Assembly (NCBI GenBank): GCA_963691705.1
Contig: OY829539.1
Span: 17,406,407 to 17,470,406 of the forward strand
Origin: Viola odorata
Taxonomy: Eukaryota > Streptophyta > Magnoliopsida > Malpighiales > Violaceae
Reading direction: 5' to 3'
Length of the DNA stretch: 64,000 nt
Shown: piece by piece, positions 31,441-40,831 of the stretch
Numbering within the stretch: the first letter of the stretch is position 1
Layout: each line of letters begins with the position of its first letter
Notes under the pieces: generated by a model
Seen by the model: only the letters and a program-made list of their open reading frames with translations
Told to the model about the DNA's origin: nothing
The model's database searches: none
Made by a program: the position numbers and the translations under genes

Positions 31441-33885
31441 TTATCTAAAGGCATAACAATCCTCCAAGGAGTGTCCTCTGGTTCCGGTGTTATATTCGCA
31501 GCTAACCTTTGGATCATACCAGCTAGGGTAAGGAGTGGATTGAGACGGGAGTGGGGATGGCATAATCTGTCCCTCTACCAAGAGGCTTGTGTAGATTTCC
31601 TTCAAAGGAAACAGAGGGAGCGACCACATCGGTAAAGGGTATGATTCGGAGTCTGAGGGTTCCCAAGAAGGTAGTGATGGTGCTGGGCCACCATAGGAGG
31701 GTGGCGCCGAATACCTGACGAGGTAATCGAATCTCCCAGAAGGTTGGCCCAAAGTATCAATCTCGCGATCGCCCTCGTCGCAGCGTTTGGAGAATCGTTT
31801 GCCCGACGAAGTCGATCCCTTCTTTCGGAGGATTGGGAGTGGAGTTCCCTTGGCGTTATGCGAGATAGGAAATCCGTCTCTGATGGCGTTAATGGATCTT
31901 CCCTCGTGGGTTGCTTTCTGGGTTTGGATCACCCCGAGATGCGAGAGTTGTACCACCCTTTCTGCGAACACCTTGCAGTTTTGGATTTTGTGATCGTCGC
32001 TTTCCTCGCAGTACATGCAGCCACTTGGATTGCTCTCCGAGTATGGTAAGTGTCCTCCTCGAGTTAGGGCCAGGAAAAGTTGTTCCTGTGGCCAGCTTGA
32101 TGCGGAAAAGAGAAGGTCGTTTCTTTCTCCTGCCGAGATGGCGTTCACTCCTCCCTTTCCCTGGGCATGATTGGGAAGAGGGTTGGTGGATGTGTTGGGT
32201 CCTTTTGCTAACCCTTCGAAAGATACCCACCCACTCTTGATCAAGTGCTGGACTTTGGCTTTAAATGCGAAGCAGTTTTCCAGAGTGTGACCTAGGGCTC
32301 CAGCGTGGTATTCACACCTCGCGTTGAGATCATACCACTTCGGGTAAGGAGGCAATTGAGGCTGAGCCGGCACCGGTACGATCTGTCCGGCTGCCAAGAG
32401 ATGTTTGTAGATTTCTCCTGCAGGAAGAGGAAGAGGAGGTGGAGGCTCTCGGCTCCACCGATTGTTTGTCGTATTTTGGTTATTTGGGTTTTTTGGTGGG
32501 TTATATGGCTTGGGTTGCATGGGTTGTGATGCTTGTACTGATGGGGAAATGCGTAGGGCTTTGAGGCGCGATATTGGCAACAGGAGGGGAGGTGAAAGGA
32601 AAGTAGGTAGGTTGATATAATGACGGCAGAGGGTAGGGCGATGGCGATAAATAAGGTGGAGGTGGTGAAATGGCTGCCCCTGATGAGCTTGGGGAGCCAC
32701 AAATCCAACGTCTCCTTTTATGATAGGTGCTTTCCTGGGTGCAGATTCCGATGCTGAAGGCAAGATTCGTCCTGACTTAATTCCTTGCTCGACTCTTTCG
32801 GCAATTAGGACCATATCGGAGAAGCTATTTGAGGGGTTTGAGATCAGGTACGTGTAGTAGGGAGCCTTGAAGGTGTGCAAGAAGATCGACAGGAGTTCCT
32901 TGTCGCTTAAGGGTGGAGAGATCCGTGAGGCCACCTCCCTCCATCTCTGAGCATAGGTTTTTACGGACTCGCCGACTTTCTTTTCCATGTTTTGCAGATC
33001 AGCGCGGTCGGGTGCTACCTCCATATTGAACTTATATTGTCGGTAGAATGTGTCGGATAAGTCTCTCCATGTCCTGATCCTGGCTCGATCTAGCCCCATA
33101 TACCATGTCAGGGCGTGCTTGGTCAAGCTTTCCCGGAAGAGATGAATCAACAACGGCTCATTGTGGATTACCTCTGCCATCTTGTTGCAGTATGCTCTGA
33201 GATGGGTCTTTGGGCACTCTACCCCAGTATATTTTTCGAAGTCAGGGATTTTGTACTTCGGGGGTACGACAATCCCGGGGACCATACACATATCGGCAGG
33301 GCCGGTAGGGTCAAATGGATCAGCCCCTTCAATTGCTCGGAGCCTTTCCTCAAGTAGGTTTAGCCGATCATTTTTCGGTTGCTCGGCCCCGATGGGGTTG
33401 GAACCGAAGGGTAGTGCCAGTCCTGATGAGAACTGCGGTTGTGCTGAGTTGAAAGTGAGGAGCTGAGTTCCCACAGGTCCGGGAACTGTGCTCGGAGGAA
33501 TAGGAGGGAGATACGGATTCTCTGGGTGGGCCTGGCTCTTGCTAGGGTCCACAGCAGGGTTGATTGAAAGGTGCTGAAGCGACGGGGAGATCTCTTCACC
33601 CGCCTTAACTGGAGGACTTGCAGCGTTGGGTACAGTGAAGGGACTAACCCATCTCCAACGGCCCGGAGGGCCGGACAGGGGTAGGAGTACCGAAGGTCCT
33701 GCGTCGGTGAGTAAAGGGGAAGGTCTGTTTGTTTGAGGGGGATCGAAACCCGGTGGAAACTCGGTGACAGCTTCATCTCTTTCCTTTCTGGCCCTGGCGG
33801 CCCTTTCCGTAGTGATCCTAACTTGCTCCTCTAACTCAGCAATTCTAGCGGTCAGTGCTTCATCGGTCTTGGCCGGTTCAGTCAT
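31441..33885 (-). CDS. Ogre-like gag
   Basis: Open from MTEPAKTDEA (33885) to TAA at 31441; the same frame is open further upstream to 34068, but this Met fits gag better. An N-terminal coiled coil (ALTARIAELEEQVRITTERA) is followed by a Pro-rich linker. The capsid domain lies at about 33290-32700 (PDFEKYTGVECPKTHLRAYC, LTWYMGLDRARIRTW, YRQYKFN, ESVKTYAQRWREVA). Two Cys/His motifs come next: CEYHAGALGHTLENC near 32310 and CMYCEESDDHKIQNC near 32010. A third, CEYNTGTRGHSLEDC, lies at the very end, near 31480. The last starts a second round of the same module. The protein packages element RNA. It is intact, so it could still assemble even though pol is gone. Confidence 0.85.
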   Translation of the reverse strand: MTEPAKTDEALTARIAELEEQVRITTERAARARKERDEAVTEFPPGFDPPQTNRPSPLLTDAGPSVLLPLSGPPGRWRWVSPFTVPNAASPPVKAGEEISPSLQHLSINPAVDPSKSQAHPENPYLPPIPPSTVPGPVGTQLLTFNSAQPQFSSGLALPFGSNPIGAEQPKNDRLNLLEERLRAIEGADPFDPTGPADMCMVPGIVVPPKYKIPDFEKYTGVECPKTHLRAYCNKMAEVIHNEPLLIHLFRESLTKHALTWYMGLDRARIRTWRDLSDTFYRQYKFNMEVAPDRADLQNMEKKVGESVKTYAQRWREVASRISPPLSDKELLSIFLHTFKAPYYTYLISNPSNSFSDMVLIAERVEQGIKSGRILPSASESAPRKAPIIKGDVGFVAPQAHQGQPFHHLHLIYRHRPTLCRHYINLPTFLSPPLLLPISRLKALRISPSVQASQPMQPKPYNPPKNPNNQNTTNNRWSREPPPPLPLPAGEIYKHLLAAGQIVPVPAQPQLPPYPKWYDLNARCEYHAGALGHTLENCFAFKAKVQHLIKSGWVSFEGLAKGPNTSTNPLPNHAQGKGGVNAISAGERNDLLFSASSWPQEQLFLALTRGGHLPYSESNPSGCMYCEESDDHKIQNCKVFAERVVQLSHLGVIQTQKATHEGRSINAIRDGFPISHNAKGTPLPILRKKGSTSSGKRFSKRCDEGDREIDTLGQPSGRFDYLVRYSAPPSYGGPAPSLPSWEPSDSESYPLPMWSLPLFPLKEIYTSLLVEGQIMPSPLPSQSTPYPSWYDPKVSCEYNTGTRGHSLEDCYAFR

Positions 33886-34068
33886 TTTTCGCTTTTGAAG
33901 TCTAGTCAAAGGGAGCCTGTGCGGAGTAGCTTGCTTCCGAGGAGCTATGGTGAACCTGAAAAAAGGGAAAAAACACAAAAACAGTGAGTATAAATGAAGA
34001 TACACAGGTGATGTGCAATCCCGAGGTCTCCCCATTTGCTCATTCGCTTTTCTGGCTTGTACTTTCAT

Positions 34069-34668
34069 TTGATATTTTCAGGGTGGTCGCGGAGGCGAGA
34101 TATCTTGGTCGTTGGCGAGATACGAAGGAAGCCTCTATACATTCCAACGATATGACGCAAATCTGAGATGCTAACGGCGAAACCCAAATCAGCAGGGGCA
34201 ACCAACGCCGTCATGCTAGGGGGATCTCTTTTCACATTATGCTTTCAACGCTGTAGGGCCTGATGCCTAGTGAACCCAACCAAGGGGAGGGACGTCGATC
34301 TATGCTATGAACTCGGAAGTTCTGGTGATAAACTAAAAGGATAGGGTCATGAGCGAGGGCTACTTGGCTATATATTGCTTGGTCTGATTTTTCTGGTTTT
34401 TTAGTGAAAAGATTGTGTTTATCTCGGAGGGATTTTCTTTTTCTTTTTGCGATGGTCTTTTGAGTTGTATTTGGGATGGATAATTGATATGAAAAAGATA
34501 GGCAATTTTAATAAATATCCGAAAGAGTACGACTTTATTAAAGTGTTTACAAAAGTATGGTAAACTTGCCAACTACCTAAGTTCATCAAAAATGGCTAAG
34601 ATAGATGAAATTAAGGGTCCTAGCTAAAAGAAAAGGTTTGCCGATATCCGAGCCTTTCCCTAAAGGCG
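34069..34668. other. Spacer between ORF1 and gag of the Ogre-like element
   Basis: No gene is seen. The region is A/T-rich towards ORF1 and has a short ORF on the minus strand (34360-34572) without supporting features. Confidence 0.5.
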
Positions 34669-36429
34669 TCAATCCTGGGCGTCAGAGTTCTCCTGCCAAA
34701 GGTACTCCATCGAAGCCCTCTCCCCTTTCTGCATTTCTATCTCAGCTTCTAAGGCGGTAATTCGGTTTTGCAATGCCTGGCTCTTCCTATCTCCTAGATC
34801 TGCTCGAGTAGTCAAGACCCTTATCGTTGAATCCTTGTCTTGGATTATGGCACTCGAAGCTTCTTTCTTGCGGGTTTCGCTGCTCAAGCTTTCGTTGAAG
34901 GCCCTGAGGGCCACCTTCTGTTTTACTGCTTGTATCCGGACAAAATCCCTATGACGTCGGTGTACCTCATTCTTCTGGACTTCTACGTAGCATTGACGTG
35001 CTTCGGCAGTATCTCTTTCCTCTGTCATTAGATCTCGCTCTTCCTGCGCTGCTCGCATTTGTTCTACCACTTGCGCGTAAGCCATGGCATCTATTCCTCC
35101 ACTTACTTGCGATTCTCCTTCCTCTTCTATCGGTTTCTGATTTTCTGGGTGAGGCAAGACATTGTCGTTGACTCGCTGCAACCTCCACTGTGGATATTGC
35201 GGTATTGTTGCGGCAGGGGCGACACGTCCTTTGAGACAAAAGGGGTTGGCCCAGTCTAGGGCGTACAACTGCATGTTCTGATTCTCTCCGGTGTGTGGTA
35301 GATCCGTTTTCGTCATGCCGAATGTTACTGGAATGATCTGGGTGATGCAAAACTGCCTGAGTACGAGGGCAGGGCAGTAGTGAGCACATCCCCAAGCTCC
35401 GATTAGAGGAACCCAAGGTAGGGGTCCACAGCAGACGATAGGATCGGAGGTTCGTAGCCACTTGGCATGCCAACTAAAGTCTTCCTCTGAGAGGTTGATG
35501 AATCGGTTGATCCAGACGTCTTTATTTTCCATCTCCCATTTATCTATGGTCATTGCATTGATAACTCTGAGCAGAGGGCACGACCTGATGTAGCTCTCGA
35601 AGAAGATGGATTGATCAGGAATTTGCTTGAAGTGGCTGATCAACCATACTGTCAGTAGCTGGGCGCAACAGGTGAGCCTCCCTTTCCCCTTCCTTCGGCA
35701 GGAGTCTAAGGAACGAAAGGTCTCGGCCAAGATGGCTGTTGTAGGATTGATGGCATTTACCTCCATCTCGTAAAAGATGTTGGCTGCTGAAGAGTCGATG
35801 ACGTTTCTCATCCTCGGAAAAAAGACGAATCCTACAATGGCGAAGGCCAGAATCCTTAAGCGCCTAGCTCCATTTGATAGCTGAAATCGTGCCTCGATAT
35901 CCGACCAACACCAAACGTAGTCACCCTCCTTGACATGAGTAGGGATTCCTAATAGCCTGTCGAGTCTTATTTTTACACTTGCAGAGTCAAGTCGGACATT
36001 CTGGTAGATGATTGATATGGGTGATGTGAAGCACATCAAAGTTGAGTACTCCTTGAGTGTAGGAGTTAAGTCCACTCCCTTGTCAAAAGAGAAGCAATGA
36101 TAGTAGGAATCCCAGAACTTCAGAGCTGCCCTGATACAACCCCAATCGGCCTTGACATCCACTAGGGTCAGTAGCTTTCCATAACTACCCTCAAACTGAG
36201 TCTCTTCGTCTTCAGTCAGCTCATTCCTTAACATCCGAATCCTAGTCAAATCAAAGTCTACAACCTCTACTTTGATTTTAGTGGTGATGTCAGGGGCGAA
36301 TCCCCATTCTAACAGATCTCCTCGGGCAGCTTGATCGTCGAAGCTTCGTCCCCCGAAAATATCAAATGAAAGTAACGTAGGTGCTGTCATGGTGAATGAG
36401 CAAAATGGGCCCTGTAGGACAAACATCAA
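34669..36429 (-). CDS. Ogre-like ORF1 protein
   Basis: 586 codons, open throughout; a downstream start at MTAPTLLSFDIF is also possible. ORF1 between the 5' LTR and gag is a defining feature of Ogre elements. Residues of about 20-400 form a globular domain of the plant-specific kind seen in Ogre ORF1 proteins (ADWGCIRAALKFWDSYYHCF, FTSPISIIYQNV, GDYVWCWSDIEARF, LPWVPLIGAWGCAHYCP). Residues of about 440-580 form a long coiled coil (EQMRAAQEERDLMTEERD, ALQNRITALEAEIEMQKGE). The function of ORF1 is not known. It is intact despite the large pol deletion, consistent with recent movement. Confidence 0.85.
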   Translation of the reverse strand: MMFVLQGPFCSFTMTAPTLLSFDIFGGRSFDDQAARGDLLEWGFAPDITTKIKVEVVDFDLTRIRMLRNELTEDEETQFEGSYGKLLTLVDVKADWGCIRAALKFWDSYYHCFSFDKGVDLTPTLKEYSTLMCFTSPISIIYQNVRLDSASVKIRLDRLLGIPTHVKEGDYVWCWSDIEARFQLSNGARRLRILAFAIVGFVFFPRMRNVIDSSAANIFYEMEVNAINPTTAILAETFRSLDSCRRKGKGRLTCCAQLLTVWLISHFKQIPDQSIFFESYIRSCPLLRVINAMTIDKWEMENKDVWINRFINLSEEDFSWHAKWLRTSDPIVCCGPLPWVPLIGAWGCAHYCPALVLRQFCITQIIPVTFGMTKTDLPHTGENQNMQLYALDWANPFCLKGRVAPAATIPQYPQWRLQRVNDNVLPHPENQKPIEEEGESQVSGGIDAMAYAQVVEQMRAAQEERDLMTEERDTAEARQCYVEVQKNEVHRRHRDFVRIQAVKQKVALRAFNESLSSETRKKEASSAIIQDKDSTIRVLTTRADLGDRKSQALQNRITALEAEIEMQKGERASMEYLWQENSDAQD

Positions 36430-36909
36430 AATTTCTAAGTGCTAAGTAAATGGTGTGTGTGAGAAATCCACAGTTTGTATAACAGGAAAAATCACGTCAT
36501 CATACCAACAAGATAAATAGCCACGATAAACAGGTATAATCATGATGCACGTGCTGGGGCTCTGATTCCGACACCTCTAACTGGCTTGAATGGTTCCCGG
36601 ATGATACCATGAAAGGGTCCCTAAAGTGTCGTCTGGCGTCCCCGATTCCTTACGAAATCGAGTAATCCTTTCAACTGGCTTTAGGGGTTCATCCGAGTTG
36701 GGATTGGTGAACACTACCTAGGACATGTGTCCTAGGGCGTCACTACTACCCTCCTATTTTGGTATTGGTCCCCTGGGTGTAGGGCGCTATGATATACATA
36801 TGACGATTGATAAAGCAAATAAATGAACAGATCAGCAATTGATCAAAGCAAATAAATAAACACATAAACACCTCTCTAAAAAAGACAAAACCGGCTCCGA
36901 CCCAAAAAT
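36430..36909. other. Leader of Ogre-like element
   Basis: Untranslated region between the primer site and ORF1. No feature recognised. Confidence 0.5.
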
Positions 36910-36927
36910 TCCCCAGCGGAGTCGCCA
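36910..36927 (-). promoter_or_regulatory. Ogre-like primer-binding site (tRNA-Arg type)
   Basis: TGGCGACTCCGCTGGGGA on the minus strand, 3 nt from the LTR end at 36931. It matches the tRNA-Arg-type site reported for Ogre elements. Confidence 0.88.
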
Positions 36928-39837
36928 AACTGTCGCGCCCCCACGAAAATTAAAAACTCGCGAGTGTGCAACGAAATTTGGGACCTTACAATGCTCAGCG
37001 TAGACAGACGCCTCGCAACATGCAATGAAGTCGCCACCCTAATTTGGTTGCTAGGCTTTAGGGAACCTTAATCGTCATGGCATAGGAAATATAATAAGTA
37101 AAAAAACTAAAGGCACAAAAAAGGGGTCTGGACCCCAGACAAAAGGTTCGGGGTCGTATTATGGTCTCGGGAAGGTGTTAGGCACCCGAGTCACATCCGA
37201 AAATGGTTACCGGTTGATGAGAGAGGTGTTTAAAAGGTGTTTTGATGAAAATGCGTTTTATTTTGAAAAAGGGGGCCCTCAGAGGAATCGTCACTTTAGC
37301 CTTTTCCACAATCGGGACCGTTCAAAAATAATAAAAAAAGATCTTTCGGACGGGGTTACCGTTTATCAAGATCAGTCTATTATTCTTGACCGTAACGTGA
37401 TGGGACTGAATTTTCTGTAAGACTGAATGAGCGCCCTCTTATTTCATCATCGGGCCATGCATGATTAGATTGATTGCTATGTGAACCTATCATGGATTGC
37501 TAACAGAGTACCAATTTTAAATGATTGGTTTTTGAAGTGGAAAACTGATGTGGGATCGAAAGTCCCCATGTACATGCAGTCAATATATGCGAGAATTTAA
37601 AATCACATGAATATGGCATTTGAAGCGACTCTTTAAACACGTTGTTCATGTGGGTTGATTTTAATTCTAACAGTTCTATATATCATGCGTACGACTGCTA
37701 TTTTACGAAAAAGCGCTGAATAAATAAAAGGGAATCGAAAGGCGTACTTTCGAGCGAAGCTTGAATTTAAAACCTACAAAGTGAGAGTATTAGTGATAGC
37801 TTGAGAAAGAAGTAAACAATTTTATGAGTGCGAAAATTTAAATGACAGTTGATTGCATACGAGAAATGATGAATTTTGCGTATACGAAAGTGAGATGCTG
37901 GGTTTGATAAAAATGATGACAGTTGTTTGTATGCGAAAAATGATGGATTTTACGCATACGAGAATTTAAATGCTGAGCTGATTTGCATGCGATAAATGAT
38001 TGATTTTACGCATACGAAATTTAAATGTGGGGTTGATCGTATGTGAAAAATGATTGATTTTACACATACGAGAATTTAAATGCTATGGTGATTGCATGCG
38101 AAAAATGATTGATTTTACGCATGTGAGAATTTTAACAGTGCTACGTGATTGCATGCGAAAAATGATTGATTTTAAGCATGTGAGAATTAAAATGCTACGT
38201 TGATTGCATGCGAAAAATGATTGATTTTAAGCATGTGAGAATCTAACATCTACGTGATTGCATGCGAAAAATGATTGATTTTAAGCATGCGAGAATTAAA
38301 ATGCTACGTGATTGCATGCGAAAAATGATTGATTTTAAGCATGTGAGAATTAAAATGCTACGTTGATTGCATGCGAAAAATGATTGATTTTAAGCATGTG
38401 AGAATCTAACATCTACGTGATTGCATGCGAAGACTGATTGATTTTACGCATGTGAGAATTAAAATGCTACGTTGATTGCATGCGAAAAATGATTGATTTT
38501 AAGCATGTGAGAATCTAACATCTACGTGATTGCATGCGAAGAATGATTGATTTTACGCATGGGAGAATTTAATATCTACGTTGATTGCATGCGAAGAATG
38601 ATTGATTTTACGCATGGGAGAATTTAATATCTACGTGATTGCATGCGAAGAATGATTGATTTTACGCATGGGAGAATTTAATATCTACGTTGATTGCATG
38701 CGAAAAATGATTGATTTTAAGCATACGAGAATTTAACAGTTGGATAATTTGCAGAAAGTAGAGAGTTGATATTTGCGAAAAATAAAACAATTGATATTTG
38801 CAGAAAATAAAGCAGTTGATATTTGCGGAAGGATTTCCAGCAGTTGTGCGAAAAATTAAAGCAGTTGATATTGCGGAAAATAAAACAATTGATATTTGCA
38901 GAAAATAAAACAGTTGATATTGCGGAAGGATTTCCAGCAGTTTTGCGAAAAATTAAAGCAGTTGATATTGCGGAAATTAAAGTGCGACCGTCCATGTAGG
39001 CGGTAAAAATAAATAACTGAATTTTTAAATTGCAGAAAATAAAGTGCGGAAATTTAAAGTGCTAAGAATTAAAACAGTTGATAAGTGCAGAAAATTTAAA
39101 CAGTTGATAAGTGCAGAAAATTAAACAGTTGATAAGTGCAGAAAATTAAACAGTTGATAAGTGCAGAAAATTAAACAGTTGATAATACGAGAAATTAACG
39201 TACGATGCGTACGAATTATTTTTACGAAAAACTTGCCATTTGAAATTTCGGAAAGAATTAAAAATCGGAGGGACCTAATTGAAAACTTTGAAAACTTGGG
39301 AGGGGTGGGCCAAAACGGCGCCGTGTGATGAATAGGCATGGCACTATTCATCACCCCCTCCCTTGGTCGCCGGAGCTACTGCCGGCGACCCAACTCCGGC
39401 CACACTTGGCCGTTTTGAAAAATGGACGTACCGAAATGTTCGTCTCTTCGACGACTTTCCGACCGTATAAACCTCGATTTTTAGTTTGACTCGTACAAAA
39501 TTTAATTTCAACAAAACGACCGAACCGTTAATTATCGAAAACTAATTAATTCGAACAATCTAGCCAACGATTTTCAAAATTGAAAGCATGTAATTAATCT
39601 ACATTACGTATGTGAATTAATAGCACAAAAACAATCAATTTATTTGCTCAAAATCAAGCCAAACGAAATTAAAGAAAACTTGCGCAGAAAAACCGAAGAT
39701 GAGCTAGAGAGAGAAAGCTCACGTTTCAAACTTTGAACTGGACGATTGTCGCTCAATATGAGCAAGCTGATCAAAAGGGAGAAGGAGCAAGGGTTTCTTG
39801 CGATTTTGGTGCCGTTTTTACGTTGAATGGGAGCTCC

Positions 39838-39845
39838 TATTTATA
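39838..39845 (-). promoter_or_regulatory. TATA box of Ogre-like 5' LTR
   Basis: TATAAATA on the minus strand, about 980 bp into the LTR. This would be the promoter driving ORF1, gag and pol. Confidence 0.6.
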
Positions 39846-40071
39846 GGAGAAAATCGCGTGGAGGAGAGGGAGAAGGAGCTGCGCGTGGTGGTGTTGTTCA
39901 CGCTAGCGGGGCTACGGCCGTGAGGTGGCTGGGCTAGGGGCGTTGTGATGATGGCCGAGGGGACAGGTAACGGCCGAGGGGACGGGAGCGAGCAGCTCGG
40001 TGGCTCGCTCCCCTGTTCACGCACGTCCATGGCCGTTCGCGTGTGCCATGCACCATGCCCCTTTAATTTGT

Positions 40072-40120
40072 CAACCGTTGATCTGGTTGACTTTTCTTGA
40101 GTTGACCAGATCAACGGTTG
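40072..40120. repeat. Inverted repeat (16-bp arms) in 5' LTR U3
   Basis: Same hairpin as 23533-23581, about 230 bp upstream of the TATA box in element orientation. Confidence 0.9.
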
Positions 40121-40826
40121 TGATTAAAATGCCCTTTAATTTATTTAAATGGGCTCGAGCTGAGTCCTGCGAGCAAACGCTCGGACTTTTCGATCCGAGG
40201 GTACCAGCGCGTAGAGAAAAATATGACGGTTTTAACCGTATACAGCGAAGCATGAAAATTTCGCGTTTGACGCGTTTATTTTCGCGTTCAAAAGCGCAAA
40301 ACGCGGGAACGGAAAAATAAAAACGTTACGCCGAAAATTACACGAAACGTTGTATACCGTTGCGAGCAGAAAAAAAGCTAGCAACTAGTTGATGGAAAAC
40401 ATTTAAAAGTCAGGCTGTGGTTCGAGCAGACTTACTCGGGTCCAATAAAAGCTCGAATAAAAATATTAATAAAATAATAAAAATACTAAAAAATGCGCTA
40501 AAACCCTAAAAATCCTAAAATTCGTGAGATGACCAAAAATGCAGAAAATCTAGCATACGACTGCCGGATAGTCTAAAACGTGATTTTTTAGGCTAAAAAT
40601 AATATTAATAATAATAATGAAAATGCATGCCGAAAAATTGAAAAATGCGATTTCGAAAGCTGACGATGCTAACGACGATGCAAAAATGCAACGAAACACC
40701 TAAAAATGCTAGCGATAGTAAACTAACTACAGATGACTGTAAATCAAGTAAAAATGACAGTAAATTAAATAAATGACAGAAATGCTAAAATTGATTAAAA
40801 ATGGCGTCAAAATTTGGGTATCAATA

Positions 40827-40831
40827 GTGTC
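40827..40831. repeat. Target-site duplication GTGTC, right copy
   Basis: GTGTC directly follows the LTR end and is identical to 20362-20366. Confidence 0.93.

Larger units (their letters stand above)
20367..40826 (-). mobile_element. Ogre-like Ty3/gypsy element, non-autonomous, minus strand
   Basis: A 20.46-kb element read on the minus strand: 5' LTR 40826-36931, tRNA-Arg-type primer site, ORF1, gag, protease, a fused remnant of RT start and integrase end, a long 3' region with tandem repeats, polypurine tract, and 3' LTR 24287-20367. The target duplication is GTGTC. LTR size, ORF1 upstream of gag and the primer site are Ogre hallmarks. RT, both RNase H domains and the integrase core are missing. 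The LTRs differ at about 18-20 positions plus one 24-bp repeat unit over 3.9 kb by eye, so the insertion is young. Confidence 0.93.
36931..40826 (-). repeat. Ogre-like 5' LTR
   Basis: 3896 bp, nearly identical to 20367-24287. It ends TATTGATACCC on the minus strand where the other copy has TGTTGATACCC, so the canonical terminal TG is mutated to TA. It carries the same hairpin (40072-40120) and tandem arrays, with one 24-bp unit fewer. Confidence 0.93.
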
